Source: Micrococcales bacterium (GTDB lineage Bacteria; Actinomycetota; Actinomycetes; Actinomycetales; Microbacteriaceae). Taken from it: 48,788 nucleotides of DNA. Position numbers and translations under genes: made by a program. Below are positions 1 to 6,799 of the stretch, in pieces (the first letter of the stretch is position 1; every line of letters begins with the position of its first letter). The DNA lies in NCBI GenBank assembly GCA_016212425.1, contig JACRGJ010000025.1:1-48788 (forward strand), in the 5' to 3' direction. The notes under the pieces were generated by a model. That model was not told where the DNA came from. It saw nothing but the letters and a program-made list of their open reading frames with translations, and did not search any database.

Positions 1-563
1 AGGGCGCCGGTGTTCGGCGCGTGCGGCCCCCGGCAGAGGTCCCGCCAGACCGTCTCCCCGCTGCGGGCATCCACGTTGTCGTAGATGGTCAGCTCGCCCG
101 CGCCCACCTCGACGGATGCGTCCTCGGCCGCGCTCCCGCCCTTGAGGCCGATCAGCTCGAGCTTGTACGGCTCCCCGGCGAGTTCCCGCCGCGCCTCCTC
201 GTCGGAGACGGGGCGGCGCACGAAGCGCTGCCCCGAGCGGATGATCCGCTCCATCTCCTTCTCGATCGCACCCAGGTCCTCGGGCGTGAAGGGCTGTGCA
301 ACGTCGAAGTCGTAGTAGAAGCCGTCGGCGATGGGCGGCCCGATGCCGAGCCGCGCATCCGGGTCGATGCTCTGCACCGCCTGAGCGAGCACGTGCGCGG
401 TGGAGTGACGCAGGATGCCGAGCCCATCCGGCGAGTCGACGGGAACGGGCTCGACGGCATCCGTCGATTCGACCGCGGTCGCCTTGTCCCGCAGCTCGCC
501 GTTGACGCGGATCGCGATGACGCTCCGGTCGGGGAACAGGTCGAAACCGGTCTGCGCACTCAC
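1..563 (-). CDS. thrS: Threonine-tRNA ligase, N-terminal part (cut by window edge)
   Basis: Charges tRNA-Thr in the cytoplasm. About 187 codons are visible and the catalytic core lies outside the window. The segment after residue 40 matches the second (editing) domain of ThrRS: an HSTAH motif (HxxxH) near residue 53 and the CRGPHAPN motif near the cut edge, which supplies the Cys and His of the zinc-like editing site that removes mis-charged Ser. The N-terminal TGS domain is very short, only about 40 residues before the editing domain, against about 60 in E. coli ThrRS. The GTG start at 563 is chosen because a TAGCCT -10 hexamer lies 6 bases upstream, as in other leaderless starts here, and no Shine-Dalgarno is present. 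Family assignment is firm; the start is an inference. Confidence 0.9.
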   Translation of the reverse strand, partial: MSAQTGFDLFPDRSVIAIRVNGELRDKATAVESTDAVEPVPVDSPDGLGILRHSTAHVLAQAVQSIDPDARLGIGPPIADGFYYDFDVAQPFTPEDLGAIEKEMERIIRSGQRFVRRPVSDEEARRELAGEPYKLELIGLKGGSAAEDASVEVGAGELTIYDNVDARSGETVWRDLCRGPHAPNTGA

Positions 564-569
564 TCGTTC

Positions 570-575
570 AGGCTA
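570..575 (-). promoter_or_regulatory. Leaderless -10 hexamer of thrS
   Basis: TAGCCT read on the minus strand, followed by 6 bases and the GTG at 563. No Shine-Dalgarno is visible, so a transcript starting at or next to the GTG is inferred. Confidence 0.45.
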
Positions 576-630
576 GTGCGGACCGCGACGGCGCCCCGAC
601 GCGAGGGGCAAGCGCGAGCCGGGCGTTTCG

Positions 631-653
631 TGGCGGGCGATATTGGAATTGAA
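631..653 (-). repeat. Degenerate copy of tRNA-Val(GAC) 3' end (att-like)
   Basis: Aligned without gaps to 1322-1344, the 3' end of tRNA-Val(GAC) including its encoded CCA, 19 of 23 positions match. All four differences are transitions (634, 643, 647, 650). The acceptor strand ATCGCCC is intact, while the 5' side of the T-stem and the rest of a tRNA are absent, so this is not a whole tRNA pseudogene. It sits just after the thrS promoter and marks the far end of a low-G+C interval that ends at the tRNA, the pattern left by site-specific integration into a tRNA 3' end. Confidence 0.5.
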
Positions 654-748
654 TAAGCTGGTCTTCTAGTGTTGTCAGGACGCGACGCATCGCATGGGGG
701 CCAAGCCGGCAGAGGACACAGGGCCGCTGTTCGGACGCCGGTCGGGGA

Positions 749-754
749 TAGCAT
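749..754 (+). promoter_or_regulatory. Leaderless -10 hexamer for the gene at 762
   Basis: TAGCAT followed by exactly 7 bases and ATG at 762. This supports 762 over an earlier in-frame start at 669, and suggests the gene is transcribed despite its foreign composition. Confidence 0.45.
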
Positions 755-761
755 CGGACGC

Positions 762-1295
762 ATGACGCTCGACATCCTCGCCGTCGTCGTCTCAGTGGCC
801 GCCGCTGTGATGTCCTTTGTTGCGATCTTCCAGACGCGTCGCTATCAGAATCGCGCTGACCTCCGCGTGACCTGGGATCGCATCGGCCTCGCTGGCGGCA
901 TTGAAGAACGGGCCTTTGGATCAGGCAGCAGCGCGTTCACACTGCCGTTCATGCGACTCCGCATTTACAACTTCGGCGAAGCATCTGCGCGGAATATCGT
1001 CCTCACAACGACCTCTAGCATCATCGGCACGACGCAGGAAACCGACGACGGCGTGCGCCCGTACCAAGAAACTCCCGAGTTGCTTGCGGGGGCGGACCCA
1101 TGGGAGGTCTGGATTCCGCTCAAGCCCCTCAGGGAAAGCTTTGACCACCCATTTCAGGTACTCGATGACGAAATAGTCCGGCCTTCTGTGACGCTCTACT
1201 GGCGTAAGGAGTACAGCGGACGTACACGAAAGAAGACAGTCACCCTCGATGGCCGTTGGCTGACGAACTATCAAGACGCGACCCGGGCGCGCTAA
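762..1295 (+). CDS. Membrane-anchored protein of unknown function in low-G+C islet
   Basis: A 177-residue protein I do not recognise. Residues 4-22 form one hydrophobic helix (LDILAVVVSVAAAVMSFVA), followed by a positively charged stretch (QTRRYQNR) and a soluble, strand-rich region whose phrase MRLRIYNFGEASARNIVL recalls Ig-like or beta-sandwich domains of small membrane-tethered proteins. A topology with the C-terminal domain in the cytoplasm fits the positive-inside rule. The gene is clearly poorer in G+C than its surroundings and uses codons rare here (ATA, ACA, CGA, CTA). It lies alone between thrS and the 3' side of tRNA-Val(GAC), inside an interval bounded by an att-like repeat, so acquisition by transfer is likely. 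Function unknown. Confidence 0.75.
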   Translation: MTLDILAVVVSVAAAVMSFVAIFQTRRYQNRADLRVTWDRIGLAGGIEERAFGSGSSAFTLPFMRLRIYNFGEASARNIVLTTTSSIIGTTQETDDGVRPYQETPELLAGADPWEVWIPLKPLRESFDHPFQVLDDEIVRPSVTLYWRKEYSGRTRKKTVTLDGRWLTNYQDATRAR

Positions 1296-1321
1296 ATGAT
1301 AAGGCCAACTAGGAAAGATTC

Positions 1322-1396
1322 TGGTGGGCGATACTGGGATCGAACCAGTGACCTCTTCCGTGTCAGGGAAGCGCGCTACCGCTGCGCCAATCGCCC
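1322..1396 (-). tRNA. tRNA-Val(GAC)
   Basis: Full cloverleaf on the minus strand: acceptor GGGCGAT pairs with ATCGCCC, the anticodon stem CTTCC/GGAAG encloses loop CTGACAC with anticodon GAC, and the T-arm carries GGTTCGATCCC. The 3' CCA is encoded (1322-1324), unlike in the other three tRNAs. Last of three tRNAs in one minus-strand array. Confidence 0.97.
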
Positions 1397-1426
1397 GTTC
1401 CAGGCTCGCGCCCGGTGCGGTGAGTG

Positions 1427-1497
1427 AGGTGGCGACGGGATTCGAACCCGTGTGGACGGCTTTGCAGGCCGTTGCCTCGCCTCTCGGCCACGCCACC
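1427..1497 (-). tRNA. tRNA-Cys(GCA)
   Basis: Acceptor GGTGGCG pairs with CGCCACC, the discriminator is U as usual for Cys, and the anticodon loop CTGCAAA gives GCA. CCA is not encoded. Middle gene of the Gly-Cys-Val array. Confidence 0.97.
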
Positions 1498-1528
1498 AGG
1501 TGGCCCGGAGGCCGTGAGCCTTCACTCG

Positions 1529-1600
1529 AGCGGATGACGAGATTCGAACTCGCGACCCTCACCTTGGCAAGGTGATGCGCTACCACTGCGCCACATCCGC
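1529..1600 (-). tRNA. tRNA-Gly(GCC)
   Basis: Acceptor GCGGATG pairs with CATCCGC, and the anticodon loop TTGCCAA gives GCC. CCA is not encoded. First gene of the minus-strand array, 26 bases from a plausible promoter. Confidence 0.97.
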
Positions 1601-1625
1601 GAACCCGTTGCCGGGTGCTCGCCCG

Positions 1626-1654
1626 AGACTACCCGATCGCCCGAGCCCGGCCAA
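1626..1654 (-). promoter_or_regulatory. Promoter of the Gly-Cys-Val tRNA array
   Basis: On the minus strand TTGGCC (1654-1649) is followed by a 17-base spacer and TAGTCT (1631-1626), about 25 bases before the 5' end of tRNA-Gly. Spacing and hexamers fit a SigA promoter. Confidence 0.55.
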
Positions 1655-1731
1655 ACCGGGTGACAGGCTTGTGTCGAGCCGCTTCCAAGGGCTCGGGCGG
1701 GGCTCCGCGGGTGTGACAGAATCGTGCGGAC

Positions 1732-1804
1732 GGGCGATTGGCGCAGTTGGTAGCGCGCTTCCTTCACACGGAAGAGGTCATCGGTTCGAGTCCGGTATCG
1801 CCCA
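1732..1804 (+). tRNA. tRNA-Val(CAC)
   Basis: Acceptor GGGCGAT pairs with ATCGCCC, and the anticodon loop TTCACAC between CTTCC and GGAAG gives CAC. CCA is not encoded (CCG follows). It is nearly identical to tRNA-Val(GAC) and divergent from it, so the two form a roughly 75-base inverted repeat. A possible -10 CAGAAT lies at 1717-1722. Confidence 0.97.
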
Positions 1805-1815
1805 CCGTTCACCTC
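1793..1815 (+). repeat. Att-like direct repeat, copy 1 (tRNA-Val(CAC) 3' end)
   Basis: This 23-base segment covers the last 12 bases of tRNA-Val(CAC) and 11 bases beyond. It recurs without change at 2171-2193; with one mismatch the match extends by a further TCG. It has the position and length of an attachment core at a tRNA 3' end. Confidence 0.6.
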
Positions 1816-1903
1816 GTCGTAAGCGGACCGCGGTCGCCGTTCTGTCGGGCGCAGTGGCTACTCACGTTCTGCCCGGCATGCCTCAGCGTGGCGAACGGGG
1901 GCG

Positions 1904-2086
1904 TCAGAGCCGTGGGTCGTGGAATCGCCTCCACACGGCAATTCCGACGACGGTCAGCCCCAGCCCCGTGACGATCAAGGTCCAGCCCGTTTCCGGACTG
2001 GTCGCGCCGAGCGCAACGGCGATCCCGCAGATCACGAGGAAGATTCCGACTGCCGTAGCGAGACGCGCGGTTGCGAGCGGACTCAT
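1904..2086 (-). CDS. Small two-helix membrane protein
   Basis: A 60-residue protein of unknown function with two hydrophobic helices (about residues 9-28 and 33-51), joined by a short turn (SPETGW) and ending in a charged tail (RRFHDPRL). The ATG at 2086 is preferred over an upstream TTG at 2113 because AGGTGG precedes it at suitable spacing. It is the only gene in the 355 bases between the two copies of the att-like repeat. Similar short actinobacterial proteins are usually unannotated. A real gene is likely from its composition and ribosome binding site, but its role cannot be told. Confidence 0.55.
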   Translation of the reverse strand: MSPLATARLATAVGIFLVICGIAVALGATSPETGWTLIVTGLGLTVVGIAVWRRFHDPRL

Positions 2087-2170
2087 CTCCGTCGCCACCT
2101 CATCGCACTCCAAGCGCCACGGCGTCGATGGTACGTGGTCGCACTCCTCTCGCTCAGCCGCCGCGATGCT

Positions 2171-2193
2171 CGGTATCGCCCACCGTTCACCTC
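2171..2193 (+). repeat. Att-like direct repeat, copy 2
   Basis: Identical over 23 bases to 1793-1815. This copy includes the stop codon (2187-2189, read on minus) of the Amt-like gene, so the junction coincides with that gene's 3' end. Confidence 0.6.
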
Positions 2194-3212
2194 ATCGCTA
2201 CTGCCGCCGCCCGGCGACGCAGCAGCAGGGCTACCGGGATCGACACCGCGATCGCCACGACCGACAGACCCACGGCAACACCCAGCTGGGCCAGGATCAC
2301 GTCGATGCGTGCGGCGAAGAAGAAGCCGAGCGTGGTGCCCAGGATGCCGGGAACGAGCGCTCCGATCGTCCCGACGACCAGCGCGGCGACCGCGGCACGG
2401 GTCGCGGGCGGACTCGACCGCATCCCGCGGGAGTCGTGCGTGAGAGCCCCGACCGACCCGCAGACGACGCCGACGAGGAGCATCCACGGGGTGGTCACCG
2501 CAGCGACTCCGGAGAGGATGCCGCCCATGCCGGCGAGCAATCCCAGCCGGAGCGCTCGGCGGGCGGTGATCTGCACGCCGCGAATCCGGTCGGCGAGCAC
2601 CCAGCCCACCGCGCCGAGGGCCGGGCCGATCACCGCGGCTGTCGCCAGCGGCGCGGTGTATTCGTCGAGGTCTCCCTCGAGGGCGGTCAGCCAGACCGCG
2701 AACGCGAGCCAGAACGCCGACGCGATGACCACGTCACGGAGTCGGTGCCCCGTTCCTGATCGCATCCGGTTTCGACCGATGGTGACAGCGGACGGCACCA
2801 CGAGGAAGGCCCCCGCACCGATGACGAGCGGGAACACTCCCCCGAAGTCCTCGACAATGCAGGCGCCCGCGCAGGCGCGGGTGACGAGTGGCGGTCCGAC
2901 GACCCCGAGGGGCACGACGATCGCGGCCCACACGGCAGCGCCGACCGTCGCCGCCGCCGGAGACGGCCCCATCCGGGTGACCCCGACGAGCGGCACGGCA
3001 ACCGGCAGTGCGGCGGAGGCGATCGCCGCGGCGGTCCACGGCGAGAGCACCCCGGTGGCAGTCGCGAGGACGATCGACAGCCCGACGGCGAGGACACCGG
3101 GGAGCACGACCGAGACCGCAGGGATCGGGACGGATCGGCGCACGAGCAGCACGGCGCTGACCGCCATCGCGACGGCGGCGAGAATCGCGACCGCCGTCGT
3201 CAGCTGCACCAC
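2187..3212 (-). CDS. Degenerate ammonium-transporter-like membrane protein without pore histidines
   Basis: A 341-residue, very hydrophobic protein that lines up with the neighbouring Amt along its length. VEDFGG...IGAGAFLV matches Amt VNDFAGG...INAGAAAL, a GWVLADRIRG segment matches GWLVVERLKD, and GTIGALVPGILG matches GIIGTLYVGIFG. The two conserved pore histidines of Amt proteins are replaced (Val130 and Ala277 here), and the cytoplasmic C-terminal tail is missing, the protein ending just after the last helix. Ammonium conduction by the usual twin-His route is therefore unlikely. The GTG at 3212 (or 3209) follows GGAGG, and TAGGGT at 3238-3233 can serve as its -10. It lies where many Actinobacteria have glnK after amt. 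A transport, sensory or Amt-modulating role would be guesswork. Confidence 0.7.
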   Translation of the reverse strand: MVQLTTAVAILAAVAMAVSAVLLVRRSVPIPAVSVVLPGVLAVGLSIVLATATGVLSPWTAAAIASAALPVAVPLVGVTRMGPSPAAATVGAAVWAAIVVPLGVVGPPLVTRACAGACIVEDFGGVFPLVIGAGAFLVVPSAVTIGRNRMRSGTGHRLRDVVIASAFWLAFAVWLTALEGDLDEYTAPLATAAVIGPALGAVGWVLADRIRGVQITARRALRLGLLAGMGGILSGVAAVTTPWMLLVGVVCGSVGALTHDSRGMRSSPPATRAAVAALVVGTIGALVPGILGTTLGFFFAARIDVILAQLGVAVGLSVVAIAVSIPVALLLRRRAAAVAMR

Positions 3213-3246
3213 CCGCGCGCACCTCCGGTGTCACCCTACGAGAGCA

Positions 3247-3278
3247 GCGGGGCGCCGACCCGAAGGCCGACGCCCCGC
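3247..3278 (-). terminator. GC-rich hairpin after amt
   Basis: GCGGGGCG and CGCCCCGC form an 8-bp stem, with further pairing possible inside the 16-base loop, 18 bases past the amt stop. There is no U-tract, as is common in high-G+C Actinobacteria. It separates amt from the Amt-like gene. Confidence 0.5.
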
Positions 3279-3296
3279 GCCGTCGTGCAGGGAGCT

Positions 3297-4541
3297 CTAG
3301 ATCCTTTCGAGGGCGTAGCCCTCTTCGCCGTGCACCGCGGTGTCGACTCCCGCGAGCTCGTCCTCGTTCGTGACACGGAACCCGATGGTCTTCTGAATCG
3401 CCAGACCGATCAGCAGCGCGAGGACGAAGGAGTAGATCATCACCGAGAACGCTCCGATCGCCTGCGCACCCAGCTGCGCGAAACTGCCGGTGTCGATGAG
3501 GCCGATGCCGGTTCCGAAGATGCCGACGTACAAGGTGCCGATGATGCCGCCCACCAGGTGGATGCCGACCACGTCGAGCGAGTCGTCGAAGCCGAGCCTG
3601 AACTTCAGGTCGATGGCGAGGCAGCACACCGCGCCGGCGAGGATGCCGAGGACGATCGCCCACCCCGGGGTCAGGATGTTACAGGCCGGGGTGATCGCGA
3701 CGAGTCCCGAGACGGCTCCGGATGCCGCGCCGATCGAGGTCGCCTTGCCATCCTTGAGGCGCTCGACCACCAGCCAGCCCAGCGTGGCGGCGGCGGGTGC
3801 CGCCAGGGTGTTGATCCACGCCAGAGCGGCGATCCCGTCGACGGCGGCCTCCGAGCCGGCGTTGAAGCCGAACCACCCGAACCAGAGCAGAGACGCGCCC
3901 AGCAGCGTGAGCGGCACATTGTGCGGCTTCGCCATCCCCTTCGCGAAGCCGACCCGCTTACCGAGGACGAGCGCCAGGGCGAGTGCGGCCGCACCGGCGT
4001 TGATGTGGACCGCGGTGCCTCCGGCGAAGTCGTTGACCTTGAGGATGGTCGGAGCCCATCCGTCGCTGAGGTTGAAGACCCAGTAGGCGACGGGGAAGTA
4101 TACCACCGTCACCCAGACGCCGGCGAAGATCATCCAGGCCCCGAATTTGGCCCGGTCGGCGATAGCACCGGAGATCAGCGCCACGGTGATGATCGCGAAG
4201 GTGGCCTGGAAGCCCGCGAAGGCGAGGCCGCCGAGGTCGCCCTCGCCCTTGGCGTTGAACAGCGACTGCATGCCGAAGTCCGGTGTGCCCAGGAAGTTGG
4301 GGATGAGGGGCTTGCCGAAGGCCAGCCCGTAGCCGTAGAGCACCCAGAGGACGGCGACGAGCGCGATGGCGCCGAAGCTCATCATCATCATGCTGATGAC
4401 GCTCTTGGCCCGGACCATGCCGCCATAGAAGAACGCGACACCGGGAGTCATCAGCAGCACGAGGCCCGCGGCGACCAGCAGCCAGAGCGAGTCCACCGAG
4501 CCTTTCGCGTCGTACGCAGCGGTTACCACGTCGGTCAACAT
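3297..4541 (-). CDS. amt: Ammonium transporter
   Basis: A 414-residue integral membrane channel moving NH4+/NH3 into the cell, of normal Amt/MEP/Rh length with about 11 helices. The family start LVLLMTPGVAFFYGGMVRAKS is near residue 30. Both pore histidines are present: His179 in AVHINAG and His328 in VVGIHLVGG. The C-terminal tail that contacts PII proteins is present. The ATG at 4541 has GAGAGG 11 bases upstream; a GTG at 4553 is in frame but overlaps that site. A GlnR-like operator lies 93-130 bases upstream, indicating nitrogen control. No glnK or glnD follows; an Amt-like paralogue takes their place. Identification is certain and the start slightly uncertain. Confidence 0.95.
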   Translation of the reverse strand: MLTDVVTAAYDAKGSVDSLWLLVAAGLVLLMTPGVAFFYGGMVRAKSVISMMMMSFGAIALVAVLWVLYGYGLAFGKPLIPNFLGTPDFGMQSLFNAKGEGDLGGLAFAGFQATFAIITVALISGAIADRAKFGAWMIFAGVWVTVVYFPVAYWVFNLSDGWAPTILKVNDFAGGTAVHINAGAAALALALVLGKRVGFAKGMAKPHNVPLTLLGASLLWFGWFGFNAGSEAAVDGIAALAWINTLAAPAAATLGWLVVERLKDGKATSIGAASGAVSGLVAITPACNILTPGWAIVLGILAGAVCCLAIDLKFRLGFDDSLDVVGIHLVGGIIGTLYVGIFGTGIGLIDTGSFAQLGAQAIGAFSVMIYSFVLALLIGLAIQKTIGFRVTNEDELAGVDTAVHGEEGYALERI

Positions 4542-4633
4542 CGGAATCGTCACCTCTCGTCACAGGGCGGGCGCCGATGAGGGAGAGAGATCCGGGCGCC
4601 ACCTCTTGGTGCCCGAGAGTCTGTCGGCGGCAG

Positions 4634-4671
4634 GTTTCGCCACCGCTGTGGTCAGGTTTCGCGTCTGTTAC
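4634..4671 (-). promoter_or_regulatory. GlnR-like operator upstream of amt
   Basis: Read on the minus strand: GTAAC-N6-GAAAC-N6-ACAGC-N6-GAAAC. This follows the actinobacterial GlnR box layout (a-site gTnAc and b-site GaAAc in alternation, each 6 bases apart), with three sites near consensus and one weak a-site. Its place before amt, a classic GlnR target, supports the call. Confidence 0.75.
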
Positions 4672-4688
4672 GCGGCGTCCGCCCAGGT

Positions 4689-4701
4689 AAACACTGTGTT
4701 T
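4689..4701. promoter_or_regulatory. Perfect palindrome between zapE and amt
   Basis: AAACAC-T-GTGTTT, 18 bases upstream of the GlnR-like box and 7 bases past the zapE stop. It could be a second operator of the amt promoter or a weak zapE terminator stem; the sequence does not decide. Confidence 0.3.
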
Positions 4702-4707
4702 CGGTGA

Positions 4708-5748
4708 TCAGGCGCCGACAGCCTCAGACCGGGAAGCGGTGGTCAGCGCGACGAGACGGGAGATCGAGCGCAGGTACTTCTTCCGATACCCGCCGCCGAG
4801 CATCTCCTCGCCGTAGACCCGGTCCAGCGGCACCCCGGTGGAGAGGACGCGGACCTGCGCGTCGTAGAGGCGGTCGACGAAGGCGACGAGCCGCAGGGCA
4901 TCCGACTGGTCCTCGAGCGTGCGCACGCCGCGGATGCCGATGGCGGCGAGCCCGTCGACCATGCCGACATAGCGAGACGGATGCACGCCGGCCAGATGGC
5001 GCAGCACCGCGTCGAAGTCGTCCACGGTCACGGTCCCCTCGACGGCGGCGACGGCCTCGGCGAACGCCGAGTCGGTCAGCACCATCGCGCTGCCCTCGAT
5101 CTCGCGGCGGCGATAGTCGAGCCCGTCGATGCGGACGATCTCGAAGCGGTCCGCGAGCGCGGTGATCTCGCGGAGGAAGTCGGCGGCGGCGAAGCGCCCC
5201 TCTCCGAGCGTGTTCGGCGGGGTGTTCGACGTGGCCGCGATCCTCGAACCCGAGTCGACCAGCTCACCGAGCAGGCGACTCATCAGCATCGTGTCGCCCG
5301 GGTCGTCGAGCTCGAACTCGTCGATCGCGACGAGGGTGGCGCCCCTCAACGTCGCCACCGCCTTCGTGTAGCCGAGCGCCCCTACCAGCGCGGTGTACTC
5401 GATGAACGTGCCGAAGTACTTGCGGCCCGGCGCGAGGGCCCACAGCGCCGCGAGGAGGTGGGTCTTGCCGACGCCGAATCCGCCGTCCAGATAGAGGCCC
5501 TGCTTCGTCTCGCGGGCGCGGCGCCGGAACAACGAGCCACCTCGCGAGCCGGAGAGCCCGTCGGCGAAGGACCGCACCCGCTCGACGGCCTCCGCCTGCG
5601 AGGGGTAGTCGGCATCCGGCCGGTAGTTCTCGACCGACGCCCCCGCGAACTGCCGCGGCGGCGTCAGGGACCCGGCGATCTGTTCGCCGGTCATGGTGGG
5701 CGTCCGGTCGCGCAGCGACGGCAGATCGAGACGAGGGTCGGGAGTCAT
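4708..5748 (-). CDS. zapE: Cell division protein ZapE / AFG1-like ATPase
   Basis: A 346-residue P-loop ATPase of the ZapE/LACE1 (AFG1) family. Walker A is GGFGVGKTH (residues 89-97), Walker B is LVAIDEFELDD (Asp-Glu at 143-144), and a sensor-like segment SRIAATSNTPP follows. E. coli ZapE acts at the division ring; the role in Actinobacteria is less clear. The ATG at 5748 has GGAAG 7 bases upstream. The reading frame stays open far upstream, but that part lies antisense to the rhodanese gene and has no family resemblance. The next gene downstream on the strand is amt, 166 bases away, with its own control region. Confidence 0.88.
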   Translation of the reverse strand: MTPDPRLDLPSLRDRTPTMTGEQIAGSLTPPRQFAGASVENYRPDADYPSQAEAVERVRSFADGLSGSRGGSLFRRRARETKQGLYLDGGFGVGKTHLLAALWALAPGRKYFGTFIEYTALVGALGYTKAVATLRGATLVAIDEFELDDPGDTMLMSRLLGELVDSGSRIAATSNTPPNTLGEGRFAAADFLREITALADRFEIVRIDGLDYRRREIEGSAMVLTDSAFAEAVAAVEGTVTVDDFDAVLRHLAGVHPSRYVGMVDGLAAIGIRGVRTLEDQSDALRLVAFVDRLYDAQVRVLSTGVPLDRVYGEEMLGGGYRKKYLRSISRLVALTTASRSEAVGA

Positions 5749-5889
5749 GGGGGAGCTTCCGGATGCCGGGGCCGAGTGTGTCGGTGTCTGACGCCACGAC
5801 AGCGAACCCGCAGGACGACTCGATACATTCGAGGAGGACGGCGTCCATGGTAACGGGAGCGCCGACGTCAATTTCAGGAGGCATCCGAC

Positions 5890-6792
5890 ATGGCCGTGCA
5901 GACCGACGACTCCCCCGCCTTCCAGGGCTTCGCGCACCCCGAGGCGCTCGTGAGCACCGAGTGGCTCGCCGAGCACCTCGGCGAGCCGGGTCTGGTCGTC
6001 GTCGAGTCGGACGAGGACGTGTTGCTCTACGAGACCGGGCACATCCCGGGTGCCGTGAAGGTGGACTGGCACACCGAGCTCAACGACCCGGTCGTGCGCG
6101 ACTACGTCGACGGGGCGGGCTTCGCACGGCTGCTGGGGGCGAAGGGGATCTCCCGCGACGACACCGTCGTGATCTACGGCGACAAGAACAACTGGTGGGC
6201 CGCGTACGCCCTCTGGGTCTTCAAACTGTTCGGGCACGACGACGTTCGCCTGCTCGACGGCGGGCGCGCCAAGTGGGAGGCGGAGGGTCGCGAGTACACG
6301 ACCGACGCCTCCGCGCGCGACGCCGTGGACTACCCGGTGGTGGAGCGCGACGACTCCACGCTGCGGGCGTTCAAGGACGACGTCCTGCTGCTGCTCGGCG
6401 AGCGGCCGCTGATCGATGTGCGCTCCCCCGCCGAGTTCTCGGGCGAGCGCACCAGTGCGCCCGACTACCCGGAGGAGGGCGCGCTCCGCGCCGGCCACAT
6501 CCCGTCCGCCCAGAACGTGCCATGGGCGAAAGCGGTGGGCGAGAACGGGACCTACCGTTCCCGTGCCGAGCTGGAGGAGCTCTACCTGGCCGGCGCCGGC
6601 CTCACCCCCGGGGAGCCCGTCATCGCGTACTGCCGGATCGGCGAGCGCAGTGCGCACACCTGGTTCGCCCTGCGCTACCTGCTCGGCTTCGACGATGTGC
6701 GCAACTACGACGGATCGTGGACCGAGTGGGGCAGCGCCGTGCGGGTGCCGATCGTCACCGGTGCCGAACCGGGAACCGTCCCGGCTCGCTGA
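5890..6792 (+). CDS. Sulfurtransferase (two-domain rhodanese, CysA/SseA type)
   Basis: A 300-residue protein with two rhodanese domains, of usual length. The second domain holds the active loop CRIGERS with Cys248, which accepts a persulfide from thiosulfate or 3-mercaptopyruvate; this loop is typical of actinobacterial CysA-type thiosulfate sulfurtransferases. The N-terminal domain (about residues 20-140) has [11 protein letters not shown] and no catalytic Cys, as expected. The ATG is preceded by AGGAGG at 8 bases. sufE follows 7 bases later and a reductase overlaps sufE, so the three are probably one transcript. Substrate preference is not determinable. Confidence 0.9.
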   Translation: MAVQTDDSPAFQGFAHPEALVSTEWLAEHLGEPGLVVVESDEDVLLYETGHIPGAVKVDWHTELNDPVVRDYVDGAGFARLLGAKGISRDDTVVIYGDKNNWWAAYALWVFKLFGHDDVRLLDGGRAKWEAEGREYTTDASARDAVDYPVVERDDSTLRAFKDDVLLLLGERPLIDVRSPAEFSGERTSAPDYPEEGALRAGHIPSAQNVPWAKAVGENGTYRSRAELEELYLAGAGLTPGEPVIAYCRIGERSAHTWFALRYLLGFDDVRNYDGSWTEWGSAVRVPIVTGAEPGTVPAR

Positions 6793-6799
6793 TCCGCGC

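Noticed and set aside
1322-1804. Large inverted repeat of about 75 bases as a possible transposon end pair
   Set aside because: It is explained by the two nearly identical Val tRNAs on opposite strands; there is no transposase and no target duplication.
4561-4620. Leader hairpin in the amt 5' region as an attenuator
   Set aside because: The stem around GGGC...GCCC has a bulge and no alternative structure or leader peptide is visible.
5749-5889. Possible riboswitch in the zapE-rhodanese gap
   Set aside because: Only 141 bases long with no conserved aptamer core or terminator/anti-terminator pair that I can recognise; a plain divergent promoter region is enough.
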